A stretch of DNA of 14,222 nucleotides from Methylomarinum sp964397365 (lineage in GTDB: Bacteria > Pseudomonadota > Gammaproteobacteria > Methylococcales > Methylomonadaceae), in assembly GCA_964397365.1 (NCBI GenBank), contig CAYNIU010000056.1:1-14222 (forward strand). The letters are read 5' to 3'. The position numbers and the translations under genes are program-made. The notes below the pieces were generated by a model that had not been told where the DNA came from, made no database searches, and was given only the letters and a program-made list of their open reading frames with translations. Numbering within the stretch: the first letter of the stretch is position 1; each line of letters starts with the position of its first letter. Below, piece after piece: positions 1 to 6,720 of the stretch.

Positions 1-10
1 ACGATCAAAG

Positions 11-39
11 TTGCCAAAAAAAAAAGATCATCGTATACT
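11..39 (+). promoter_or_regulatory. Putative sigma70 promoter of the pqq operon
   Basis: A TTGCCA -35 box at 11-16 and a TATACT -10 box at 34-39 are separated by exactly 17 bases, which is close to the sigma70 consensus. Transcription would start near 46, leaving a leader of about 50 bases before pqqA. That leader contains the 10-bp palindrome CTTGATCAAG at 53-62, and the word GATCA also occurs at 3-7 and 26-30. Whether the palindrome is an operator is unknown. Confidence 0.6.
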
Positions 40-85
40 TTCAAGCAGCTTACTTGATCAAGCTAGCGTACAAACAAAAACTTCT

Positions 86-90
86 GGAGG
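86..90 (+). promoter_or_regulatory. Strong Shine-Dalgarno of pqqA
   Basis: GGAGG lies 8 bases before the pqqA ATG. It fixes the start of this very short gene and suggests high translation of the PqqA precursor, unlike the weak CAGG-type site before pqqB. Confidence 0.7.
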
Positions 91-98
91 TATTTAAT

Positions 99-173
99 AT
101 GAAATGGGAAACACCAGCTTACACAGACCTGCGTTTTGGTTTTGAAGTAACTATGTATATCTACAATCGTTAA
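99..173 (+). CDS. pqqA: PqqA, PQQ precursor peptide
   Basis: This 24-residue ribosomally made peptide is the substrate from which pyrroloquinoline quinone is built. It starts MKWETPAYTDLRFGFEVTMY and ends IYNR. The conserved glutamate (E16) and tyrosine (Y20) are present in the expected E-x3-Y arrangement; in the known pathway PqqE cross-links these two side chains with PqqD presenting the peptide. The start is set by a strong ribosome binding site 8 bases upstream, and the length is typical of the family. It is the first gene of pqqABCDE and is followed by a hairpin terminator, which fits a peptide needed in excess over the enzymes. The identification rests on the characteristic sequence and on the four pqq genes downstream. 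Confidence 0.97.
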   Translation: MKWETPAYTDLRFGFEVTMYIYNR

Positions 174-195
174 TCTTAACGTCTTGTATATTAAG

Positions 196-225
196 AAAAG
201 GGGTCTTTGCAGATCCCTTTTTTTT
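196..225 (+). terminator. Hairpin with T-tract between pqqA and pqqB (attenuator-like)
   Basis: An 11-bp stem (196-206 with 211-221, including one G-U pair) closes on a TTGC tetraloop and runs into eight T residues at 218-225. This is a textbook rho-independent terminator. Because pqqB to pqqE have no obvious promoter of their own, it probably acts as a leaky terminator, giving abundant pqqA transcript and less read-through mRNA. A second, weaker inverted repeat (GGTAAT 283-288 with ATTACC 298-303) lies further down the same spacer. Confidence 0.8.
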
Positions 226-346
226 GCCTGTTGCTTTTTAATCCCGTATCATTAAAAGGATGCTCAAATAGGCTGAGTGACAGGTAATGCAAAAGTAATT
301 ACCGTTACCCGCCAACTCAAATATTAATCTACAAACCAGGCAAATC

Positions 347-1258
347 ATGAAAATCCGAGTTTTAGGTTCGGGCGCTGGCGGCGGCTTTCCACAATGGAAC
401 TGCAACTGCCATAACTGCCATCGCTTACGCCACAATGAAATGAACGGTAAAGCCCGCACCCAATCTTCCATTGCTGTCAGTACTGATGACAGAAACTGGC
501 TGCTTTTTAATACTTCTCCCGATATTCGCGCTCAACTGGAAGCGTTTCCTGCCATTCAACCCAAAGAAGGTATACGCGATACCGGTATCAAGGCTATCAT
601 GCTGATTGACAGTCAGATTGACCATACCACCGGCATGTTGATGCTCCGCGAAGGAAAACCTCTGGATGTTTACTGTACGGAAATGGTCAAACAGGATCTA
701 ACCAGCGGCTTCCCTTTATTTACCATGCTGGAAGATTATTGCACGGTCAATCATCATCCTATCCCCTGTGACGGCAGCAGTTTTACTATTCCCGGTATAA
801 ATGACTTGCGCTTTTATACTCATGCACTAAAAAGCAAGGCGCCGCCTTATTCACCGCATCGACACGACCCTCATGAAGGCGACAATGTTGGCGTTATTGT
901 GGAACAAATATCCACGGGCAAAAAACTTTATTATTCCCCAGGGCTGGGCGAAATTGAAGCGCATGTAATGGCTGCCATGCAGGAAGTTGACTGTATCCTG
1001 GTCGATGGTACCTTCTGGACCAATGATGAAATGTGCACTCAAAACATCAGTCCCAAAAAAGCTCGTGAAATCGGCCATTTACCACAATCCGGGCCGGGCG
1101 GCATGATTGAAGTTTTAAATCAGGTGGAAAATACTCGCAAAATATTGATTCATATCAATAACACCAATCCGATTCTCGACGAAGATTCACAGGAACGTAA
1201 GATACTGGATGCCGCCGGCATTGAAGTCTCTTATGATGGTTTAGAAATTAACTTGTAA
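347..1258 (+). CDS. pqqB: PqqB, PQQ biosynthesis protein (metallo-beta-lactamase fold)
   Basis: This 303-residue protein has the family's usual length and N-terminus (MKIRVLGSGAGGGFPQWNCN). The cysteine cluster C19, C21, C24 matches the structural zinc site of PqqB. The degenerate metallo-beta-lactamase metal motif is seen as D88-S-Q-I-D92-H93, in place of the classical HxHxDH. PqqB was long described as a PQQ carrier; more recent work on the family describes an iron-dependent hydroxylation of the tyrosine-derived moiety, before the PqqC step. The ribosome binding site is weak (CAGG about 7 bases upstream). It lies 173 bases after pqqA, behind the terminator, and 9 bases before pqqC, so it is probably expressed by read-through from the pqqA promoter. 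Confidence 0.96.
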   Translation: MKIRVLGSGAGGGFPQWNCNCHNCHRLRHNEMNGKARTQSSIAVSTDDRNWLLFNTSPDIRAQLEAFPAIQPKEGIRDTGIKAIMLIDSQIDHTTGMLMLREGKPLDVYCTEMVKQDLTSGFPLFTMLEDYCTVNHHPIPCDGSSFTIPGINDLRFYTHALKSKAPPYSPHRHDPHEGDNVGVIVEQISTGKKLYYSPGLGEIEAHVMAAMQEVDCILVDGTFWTNDEMCTQNISPKKAREIGHLPQSGPGGMIEVLNQVENTRKILIHINNTNPILDEDSQERKILDAAGIEVSYDGLEINL

Positions 1259-1267
1259 AGGAACATC

Positions 1268-2008
1268 ATGAGCTGTTGCGATAACGAATTCGAACCCTGG
1301 AGCCGCAAAGAATTTGAAGCCAAACTGCGCGGCATGGAAAAATACTACCACATTCATCACCCGATCCATACGATGATGAATGAAGGCAGATTAAACCAAA
1401 GCCAGTTACAAGGCTGGGTTGCCAATCGGTTTTATTACCAGGTCATGATTCCGATCAAAGACGCCAACATCATGGCCAATTGCCCGGATAGAAAAACCCG
1501 CGCCATCTGGATACAGCGTATTCTTGATCACGACGGCCATCCTGACGACCCCGGCGGCATTGAAGCCTGGATTCAGTTAGGTATAGCCGTCGGCCTGACG
1601 CGTGAAGAAATCACTTCGTTAAAACACGTTTTACCCGGCGTACGCTTTGCTGTTGACGCTTATGTCAATTTTGCCCGTCGTTCAGAATGGCATGAGGCAG
1701 CCAGTTCTTCACTAACGGAACTGTTTGCCCCGAAAATTCACCAACAGCGTCTGGATAACTGGCCGGAGATGTACCCCTGGGTCAAGCAGGAAGGTTATAT
1801 TTATTTTCGTAAACGACTTTCCGAAGCGCGCCGCGATGTGGAGCATGGTCTGGAACTCACTCTAGACTGGTATAAGACCCGCGAGCAACAAGAACATATG
1901 CTGGATATTCTAAAATTCAAACTGGATGTATTATGGACTATGGCCGATGCCATGTATATGGCTTATGTCAGCAATATGCAGCCGTACTTTAATATAGAAA
2001 AACAATGA
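1268..2008 (+). CDS. pqqC: PqqC, pyrroloquinoline-quinone synthase
   Basis: This 246-residue enzyme catalyses the last step of PQQ formation, the cofactor-free ring closure and oxidation of the intermediate AHQQ with oxygen. The sequence carries the whole known active site at a constant offset of +4 from the Klebsiella enzyme: H28, R54, Y57, H88, Y132, E151, H158, R161, Y179, R183 and K218. No catalytic residue appears to be lost, so the protein should be active. The ribosome binding site AAAGGA overlaps the pqqB stop codon and lies 5 bases before the ATG. Its stop overlaps the pqqD start by 4 bases (ATGA), which suggests translational coupling. The Klebsiella numbering is from memory; the match is position by position. 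Confidence 0.97.
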   Translation: MSCCDNEFEPWSRKEFEAKLRGMEKYYHIHHPIHTMMNEGRLNQSQLQGWVANRFYYQVMIPIKDANIMANCPDRKTRAIWIQRILDHDGHPDDPGGIEAWIQLGIAVGLTREEITSLKHVLPGVRFAVDAYVNFARRSEWHEAASSSLTELFAPKIHQQRLDNWPEMYPWVKQEGYIYFRKRLSEARRDVEHGLELTLDWYKTREQQEHMLDILKFKLDVLWTMADAMYMAYVSNMQPYFNIEKQ

Positions 2009-2277
2009 CACTAGACCCGAATCAGCCAATTAGTTTCTCCCCGTTGCACCGACTGCAATGGGAAGAAGCCCAGCAAAAAGATGTAATTTTGTATCCTGAA
2101 GGCATGGTGGAGCTAAACCAGAGTTCCGCCGAAATTCTCAAGCTGTGCGATGGTCAGCGCAAGCCGGAACAAATTGTGACTGAGCTGGAACAAAAATTCT
2201 CCCAAACAGGTCTGACAAACGATATTCAACACTTTCTGGAAGTTGCATTACAAAATGGCTGGATCCAACAACCCTAA
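2005..2277 (+). CDS. pqqD: PqqD, peptide chaperone for PqqA
   Basis: This 90-residue protein belongs to the RiPP recognition element family. It binds the PqqA precursor and delivers it to the radical SAM enzyme PqqE. The typical core is visible, including LNQSSAEILKLCDG at about residues 37-50 and a C-terminal helix ending in FLEVALQNGWIQ. The gene starts inside pqqC through an ATGA overlap. Its 3' end overlaps the pqqE start by 23 bases, so pqqC, pqqD and pqqE form a tightly coupled translation unit. PqqD and PqqE are fused in some bacteria; here they are separate. Confidence 0.95.
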   Translation: MTLDPNQPISFSPLHRLQWEEAQQKDVILYPEGMVELNQSSAEILKLCDGQRKPEQIVTELEQKFSQTGLTNDIQHFLEVALQNGWIQQP

Positions 2278-3379
2278 CATTACACCACCCCGCTGGCTGC
2301 TGGCTGAATTGAGTTACAAATGCCCACTACAATGTCCATACTGTTCAAATCCGCTGGATTATACGCAATACTCTGACGAATTGAGTACTGATGACTGGAA
2401 ACGGGTATTGACTCAGGCGCGTAAAATGGGTGCGGTACAACTGGGTTTTTCCGGTGGCGAACCGTTAACCCGGCAGGATTTACCGGAACTTGTCAAACAT
2501 GCCCGGCAACTGGGTTATTATTCCAATCTCATTACTTCCGGTTACGGAATGAATGAGGAAAAAATAATCCAGCTAAAACAAGCTGGACTGGATCATATCC
2601 AGGTCAGTATCCAGGCCAGCACTCAGGAATTGAATGACCATATAGCCGGTACTGAATCTTACCAGCACAAACAGGAAGTGGCACGTCTGGTGAAAAAACA
2701 CGGTTATCCCATGGTATTATGCGTGGTGTTACATCGGGAAAACATTCATCAAATGCCACAAATCCTGGAAATGGCTGAACAACTGGGAGCCGATTATCTG
2801 GAACTGGCTAATACCCAATACTATGGCTGGGCCTATGCTAATCGGGATTTATTATTACCGACCCGGGAACAGTTTGAAGAGGCCGAACAAATCGCTCAGG
2901 CTTTTAAAGAAAAAGTTGCCGGTAAGATGAAAATTTATTATGTCATCCCGGATTATTACGAAGATCGCCCCAAAGCCTGTATGAACGGCTGGGGCACCAC
3001 ATTCTTGACCATTGCTCCGGATGGTGTTGCCCTGCCCTGCCATTCTGCGCGTGAATTGCCGGGATTAGACTGTCCCAATGTCAAAGATTACAGCATAGAA
3101 GAAATCTGGAATGAATCCAGAGCCTTCAATTTCTTCCGGGGTTATGAGTGGATGAAAGAACCCTGCCGCAGTTGTGACGAGAAAGAAAAAGATTTCGGCG
3201 GCTGTCGCTGCCAGGCCTATCTGATGACCGGTGACATGGCTAATGCTGATCCGGTTTGTAGCAAATCACCAGACCATCACGTTATTCAGGAAGCAATTGA
3301 TTCTGCCAGAGCTTCTGCATTATCGGCAGATGAAAAACCATTGATTTTCCGCAATAGTAAAAATTCGCGGAAATTTTAG
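2255..3379 (+). CDS. pqqE: PqqE, radical SAM PqqA-cross-linking enzyme
   Basis: This protein of 374 residues from the preferred ATG forms the carbon-carbon bond between the Glu and Tyr of PqqA. The radical SAM motif CxxxCxxC is C23, C27, C30, and GFSGGEP follows at about residue 64. The C-terminal SPASM domain has C242, C262, C304, C307, C317, C319 and C335 plus D313. These correspond, at an offset of +6, to the auxiliary cluster ligands known in Methylobacterium PqqE, including its unusual aspartate ligand. A TTG at 2243 would add four residues, but GGAAG at 2238-2242 lies directly against it; the same site lies 12 bases before the ATG at 2255, which therefore fits better. The gene ends the operon and converges with ubiX. 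No clear terminator is seen in the 41-base gap, and no pqqF or other protease gene follows. Confidence 0.95.
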   Translation: MAGSNNPNITPPRWLLAELSYKCPLQCPYCSNPLDYTQYSDELSTDDWKRVLTQARKMGAVQLGFSGGEPLTRQDLPELVKHARQLGYYSNLITSGYGMNEEKIIQLKQAGLDHIQVSIQASTQELNDHIAGTESYQHKQEVARLVKKHGYPMVLCVVLHRENIHQMPQILEMAEQLGADYLELANTQYYGWAYANRDLLLPTREQFEEAEQIAQAFKEKVAGKMKIYYVIPDYYEDRPKACMNGWGTTFLTIAPDGVALPCHSARELPGLDCPNVKDYSIEEIWNESRAFNFFRGYEWMKEPCRSCDEKEKDFGGCRCQAYLMTGDMANADPVCSKSPDHHVIQEAIDSARASALSADEKPLIFRNSKNSRKF

Positions 3380-3420
3380 TTCCAAGCCCAAGGTTAAGTG
3401 TGTTCTGGAAAAATGTCCTT

Positions 3421-4020
3421 TCACTCTTCTCCTATCCCATGCCACTCTTTAAATAAACCCGCTTCAATGCCAAACATATCAAGGATACGCCCCACCCCCT
3501 CATCAACCATAGCACTAACAGAATCGGATTTATTGTAAAAAGCCGGCATGGGCGGATAGATGATTGCCCCCATTTCTGTAGCGCAAGCCATATTGCGAAT
3601 GTGGGCAAGATTTAAAGGTGTTTCACGCGGCATAATTACCACTTTTCGACGTTCTTTTAAGGCCACATCCGCAGAGCGAGAAATCAGGTTATCACCAAAA
3701 CCATGGGCAATGGCTGCCAATGTCTTCATTGAGCACGGCGCTACAATTACGCCTTCTGTTTTAAATGAACCGCTGGCAATACAGGAAGCTATATCGTTGA
3801 TACCATGAGTGACATCGGCCAATTCATACAAAGTTGAACGCCCCATGTCTAACTCATATTTCAGATTGACCAGACCAGCGGCCGAAATAACCAGATGTGT
3901 TTCCCAATTATCGAATTGCTGTAATATCTGTAGTATTCTAACACCATATATGGCGCCCGTCGCACCGGTCATGGAAATGACCAGCCGTTTCTTTCTGTCA
4001 CTCAAATAAGATGCAGCCAA
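3421..4020 (-). CDS. ubiX: UbiX, flavin prenyltransferase
   Basis: This enzyme of about 199 residues attaches a dimethylallyl group to FMN, making the prenyl-FMN used by UbiD-type decarboxylases in ubiquinone synthesis. The FMN-binding start (MTGATGAIYG, residues 17-26), PCS at 95-97 and the RETPLNL motif at 132-138 are visible. R115, K122, R132, E133 and Y162 line up with active-site residues of the Pseudomonas enzyme. No ATG lies early enough, because the first one would cut off the N-terminal strand. The start must be TTG, either at 4020 or at 4005; the latter overlaps the stop of the upstream coiled-coil gene as TTGA. Both imply coupling to that gene. I give the longer form, with the start uncertain by 15 bases. 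No ubiD is in the window. Confidence 0.92.
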   Translation of the reverse strand: MAASYLSDRKKRLVISMTGATGAIYGVRILQILQQFDNWETHLVISAAGLVNLKYELDMGRSTLYELADVTHGINDIASCIASGSFKTEGVIVAPCSMKTLAAIAHGFGDNLISRSADVALKERRKVVIMPRETPLNLAHIRNMACATEMGAIIYPPMPAFYNKSDSVSAMVDEGVGRILDMFGIEAGLFKEWHGIGEE

Positions 4021-4619
4021 TTGTACATTGTTCCTAAAATAAAAAGCGTTGATGTCAATACCAAACCGAAAGACCAGAACATAAAACGATTCATTTTTTT
4101 ATCCATTTGCTCAAAGCGTTTGTCTACCTGTTCAAACCGCCTTTCTACCCGCCTCTCTGCCTGCTCAAATTGTTTAATCATATCTTGACGCAGATCCATC
4201 CGCATTTTATCCGCCATTTCAAAACGGTTGAACATATCTTGACGTAATTCCATTCGCGCCTTTTCCGCCATCTCGAAACGTTTGTCCATTTGTTCAAAAC
4301 GATTGAGCATATCTTGACGCAATTCCACTCGCGCTTTTTCCGCCATCTCGAAGCGTTTGTCCATTTGTTCAAAACGGTTGAGCATATCTTGACGCAATTC
4401 CATTCGCGCCTTTTCTGACATCTCGAAGCGTTTGTCCATTTGCTCGAAACCTTTCAGCATAATTTCACGCTGATGCTTCAGCTCATCCTCAATATGTATT
4501 GTACGTTCGCGTAAATCTATTTCATAACGCACATTAGCCAGATTAACTTCAGGAAGTTCTGCAATTTCATGCTTAATTAATTGCTGAATCTGTAGTATAT
4601 CTTCTTTTGCTAAAGCCAT
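4002..4619 (-). CDS. Coiled-coil protein with C-terminal membrane anchor, function unknown
   Basis: This 205-residue protein is extremely rich in charged residues and methionine. A short N-terminal region (1-57) is followed by repeats of FEQMDKRFEMAEKARMELRQ plus five further residues at 58-82, 83-107 and 108-132, then an 18-residue copy at 133-150 and more irregular FEQ repeats to about 178. One hydrophobic helix (about 179-198) ends the protein, leaving a very short tail, as in a tail-anchored protein. The repeats predict a long amphipathic coiled coil, probably oligomeric. The start is fixed by GGGGAG just before the ATG. The gene lies 10 bases after pip and overlaps ubiX, so it is probably co-transcribed with both. 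It resembles the general class of DUF1640-like coiled-coil membrane proteins, but I cannot assign a function. Confidence 0.8.
   Translation of the reverse strand: MALAKEDILQIQQLIKHEIAELPEVNLANVRYEIDLRERTIHIEDELKHQREIMLKGFEQMDKRFEMSEKARMELRQDMLNRFEQMDKRFEMAEKARVELRQDMLNRFEQMDKRFEMAEKARMELRQDMFNRFEMADKMRMDLRQDMIKQFEQAERRVERRFEQVDKRFEQMDKKMNRFMFWSFGLVLTSTLFILGTMYNWLHLI
4170..4448 (-). repeat. 75-bp tandem repeat inside the coiled-coil gene (three full copies plus one 54-bp copy)
   Basis: Copies lie at 4374-4448, 4299-4373 and 4224-4298 (75 bases each), with a shorter 54-base copy at 4170-4223. The nucleotide copies are nearly identical; on the + strand the word CATATCTTGACG recurs at 4179, 4233, 4308 and 4383. 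Each full copy encodes 25 residues, which can be read as 7+7+11. The short copy encodes 18, equal to one full unit minus a heptad. Differences are few and mostly synonymous or conservative, which suggests recent duplication. Confidence 0.9.
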
Positions 4620-4629
4620 ACTCTCCCCA

Positions 4630-5580
4630 TTAACACAAACTATGTAACATTCTATCAGTTGCAGCCACTAGTGCATCAATCATTTCATCACCCTGAGCAA
4701 CATGCCCGGCATTTGCCAACACTTTATATTGCGCATCAGGTAAGAGTTTAGCCAAACTATATCCAGCCTCTACAGGACACACCATATCATTTCGGCCATG
4801 AATAATGATTGTGGGAATATCCTGTAAATCAATACATGAATCGAGAATCTGATTGTTATCAACAAAATAATGATTTTTAGCAAAATGCATTTCCATTTGC
4901 ACCTGCAGAACCATTTGTTCGCTAATATGCTGAGGAACATCATCAGAACGATAATCACTACCTAATGCAGTTTGTCCACCCCAGGCCATCCAGGCTCTGG
5001 TCACTCGTCTTTTCGCCAATTCATCATTGCCAAATACAGTGTCAAACAAACTTGATAACAAATCATCGCACTCTACTTGCGGAATACTATTGACCAGGTT
5101 TTGCCATAATTCCGGGTAAATTCTGACAGCACCGTCCTTCACAAACCAGTCCAGATCCTTTTGCCTGGCCAGAAAAACACCGCGAAGAATCATCCCTGTA
5201 ACCCTTTGTTTATATTGTTGGGCATATAGCAATGCCAACGTTGCTCCCCAGGAGCCACCAAATAACAACCATTGCTCAACACCTAGTTGCTGCCTGATGC
5301 GCTCTATATCCTCAATCAAATCCTGTGTAGTATTAGCTTCCAGCGCTCCAAATGGCAAAGAACGTCCACACCCCCGCTGATCCAGTAAAATGATATGGTA
5401 ATAGTCAGGATTGAAAAATCGTCGATGATCCGGCCGACAGCCGGAACAGGGGCCGCCGTGTAAAAAAATAACGGGAAAACCTTGTGGGTTCCCACATTGT
5501 TCAACATAAACCTGATGCAACGTACCCGTTTCAAGAAAAAACGAGTGGAAAGGTTCGATTTCCGGGTAAAGGATATTCAT
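4630..5580 (-). CDS. pip: Prolyl iminopeptidase (alpha/beta hydrolase, peptidase S33)
   Basis: This 316-residue cytoplasmic enzyme should release N-terminal proline from peptides. The catalytic triad can be placed at S110 (in GGSWG), D265 (in HGRND) and H293 (in NAGHVAQGD). The family signature DQRGCGRS is at residues 67-74, and the helical cap domain lies in between. The length is typical. One oddity is the oxyanion-loop motif, which reads HGGPC-SG (residues 41-47) where the family normally has HGGPG; this is a single-base change of GGT to TGT. The start matches the family's N-terminus, but the ribosome binding site is weak. It is the first gene of a probable pip / coiled-coil / ubiX transcript, 10 bases before the next gene. 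Confidence 0.93.
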   Translation of the reverse strand: MNILYPEIEPFHSFFLETGTLHQVYVEQCGNPQGFPVIFLHGGPCSGCRPDHRRFFNPDYYHIILLDQRGCGRSLPFGALEANTTQDLIEDIERIRQQLGVEQWLLFGGSWGATLALLYAQQYKQRVTGMILRGVFLARQKDLDWFVKDGAVRIYPELWQNLVNSIPQVECDDLLSSLFDTVFGNDELAKRRVTRAWMAWGGQTALGSDYRSDDVPQHISEQMVLQVQMEMHFAKNHYFVDNNQILDSCIDLQDIPTIIIHGRNDMVCPVEAGYSLAKLLPDAQYKVLANAGHVAQGDEMIDALVAATDRMLHSLC

Positions 5581-5907
5581 ATACTTTATGTAGGTCGCAG
5601 ATACGCTTTTCTATGTGTATCGCTCAAAAAATTCAATACTGTAAATTTATGGCAAGGGTATTGATAATCAAGCGTTTATTGATGAATTTGCAGCTCTTTT
5701 TGACAAATATTCCACTATCGAATCAGCAATGCCGGACATGGCGTAAGCAGGAACTAAAAGTCTGCGGTTAAGCATATTTATTAGCAATGGTTGTAAGTAC
5801 GCATGAATGCACACTTACAACCAGGTCTTATTTGAAAACCAACAAAAACCCAGCCCTCCGTAAGTAGAGGTGTAGCACACTGAGTCCATACTTATACTTG
5901 AAATCAG
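5581..5907. other. Intergenic region between pip and fhcC, with no convincing gene
   Basis: This 327-base stretch must hold the end of the fhc transcript and the promoter of the pip transcript (both - strand). I find no convincing promoter boxes. A short open stretch on the + strand at 5645-5746 reads somewhat protein-like (for example AFIDEFAALFDKYSTIES) and ends at TAA. It has no suitable start or ribosome binding site and could be a gene relic or chance. The clearest structure is the inverted repeat at 5789-5822. Confidence 0.5.
5789..5822. repeat. 34-bp inverted repeat (hairpin) downstream of fhcC
   Basis: GGTTGTAAGT at 5789-5798 is perfectly complementary to ACTTACAACC at 5813-5822. Inside, GCAT and ATGC can pair again across a 2x2 internal mismatch, giving a long hairpin. 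It lies 86 bases after the fhcC stop codon, so it could end or stabilise the fhcBADC transcript. Neither side carries the T-tract of a classical intrinsic terminator, so a mobile repeat element is also possible. Confidence 0.6.
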
Positions 5908-6720
5908 TTAAATTTTAACTAATATTTCGCCTTTTCCAGTTTCTGCCATATCCCCACCATAACGCCGCACCCGGTTAAATAGCACTGATTCTTGTGAAAA
6001 TTTACTGTCCAGGTTTTTAAATGAGGCAAACAATATAGGAAGAAATGCCAACGTATGAGAACCACAATCATTAAAGGTTGCTGACAGTTGCGGTTGCTCC
6101 CACAAAAGCAATGTACCCCGGCGCATGGCATAGCCTGGATAACGTCCTGTCTTTCCCATGACCGCAATGGTGCCGGCAATCATCCTTGAGCCACAATAGT
6201 CGCCGACTTTGCCTTCTATCAATATGTGACCACGACGCATATGATCGCCAGCTCTTTCCCCGGCATCGCCTTTTACCAGAATGGTACCGCCTTTCATTCC
6301 TTGTTTATTTCCGGGCAATGCCGCGCCGAGAAAATCTCCGGCATTACCGTCAATTTGTAACAAACCATTCTTCATCTCGCAGCCTGCATAAAGTCCAGCA
6401 TTTCCCTGAATATGAATGTGACCTGATTTCATATTCTGCGCCAGATAAGCCCCGGCATCACCCTCGACAGTAATGGCTCCACCATCGAGTTCTTTACCGA
6501 TAAAATCCAGTTTTCCATAACTGCCGGCAATAACAATATCTTGCGTGTTGGATCCTTTGATTTTAAATAATTTATCAACCCGCACTTTGCGTTTACCATT
6601 CTGCAGCTCAATTGCACCGATTTCAGCCGGATCCATGCCTCGCAGTTTTTGACACACCAGCGGTGACATATCAACACGCTGATCCAGTCGTTGTTTCATT
6701 GTCAATGTTAATGCACTCAT
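5908..6720 (-). CDS. fhcC: FhcC, formyltransferase/hydrolase complex subunit C
   Basis: This 270-residue subunit is homologous to subunit C of archaeal formylmethanofuran dehydrogenase and to the GXGXG domain of glutamate synthase. The region from about residue 55 to 206 is a series of roughly 19-residue turns with the pattern hydrophobic-x-G-x-x-G (for example IHIQGNAGLYAGCEMKNG), which builds a right-handed beta-helix. In the bacterial complex it has a structural role, holding the A/B and D parts together in the cytoplasm. It overlaps the fhcD stop by 4 bases (ATGA) and is the last gene of fhcBADC. The C-terminal part after about residue 206 has no glycine repeats and is less conserved in appearance. 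Confidence 0.94.
   Translation of the reverse strand: MSALTLTMKQRLDQRVDMSPLVCQKLRGMDPAEIGAIELQNGKRKVRVDKLFKIKGSNTQDIVIAGSYGKLDFIGKELDGGAITVEGDAGAYLAQNMKSGHIHIQGNAGLYAGCEMKNGLLQIDGNAGDFLGAALPGNKQGMKGGTILVKGDAGERAGDHMRRGHILIEGKVGDYCGSRMIAGTIAVMGKTGRYPGYAMRRGTLLLWEQPQLSATFNDCGSHTLAFLPILFASFKNLDSKFSQESVLFNRVRRYGGDMAETGKGEILVKI

Noticed and set aside
3358..3378. AT-rich inverted repeat at the pqqE stop as a terminator
   Set aside because: The stem is short and almost only A-T pairs, and no T-tract follows, so it is too weak to call.
4170..4448. CRISPR-like or satellite array
   Set aside because: The 75-bp units are directly adjacent, have no spacers and stay in frame inside a gene, so they are coding repeats.
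5645..5746. Short + strand open stretch with protein-like residues in the pip-fhcC spacer
   Set aside because: It has no suitable start codon or ribosome site and only 33 residues, and no family is recognised. It could be a relic, but the evidence is too thin to call a gene.
5484..5771. 95-codon + strand reading frame overlapping the pip start
   Set aside because: Its first third is antisense to pip and the remainder is rich in rare-looking residue runs. It has no ribosome site and no family resemblance.
5881..5891. 11-base word shared with 12981-12991 as a true repeat
   Set aside because: Matches of this length are expected several times by chance in a 14-kb window; it was kept only as a side note to the possible REP-like remnant.
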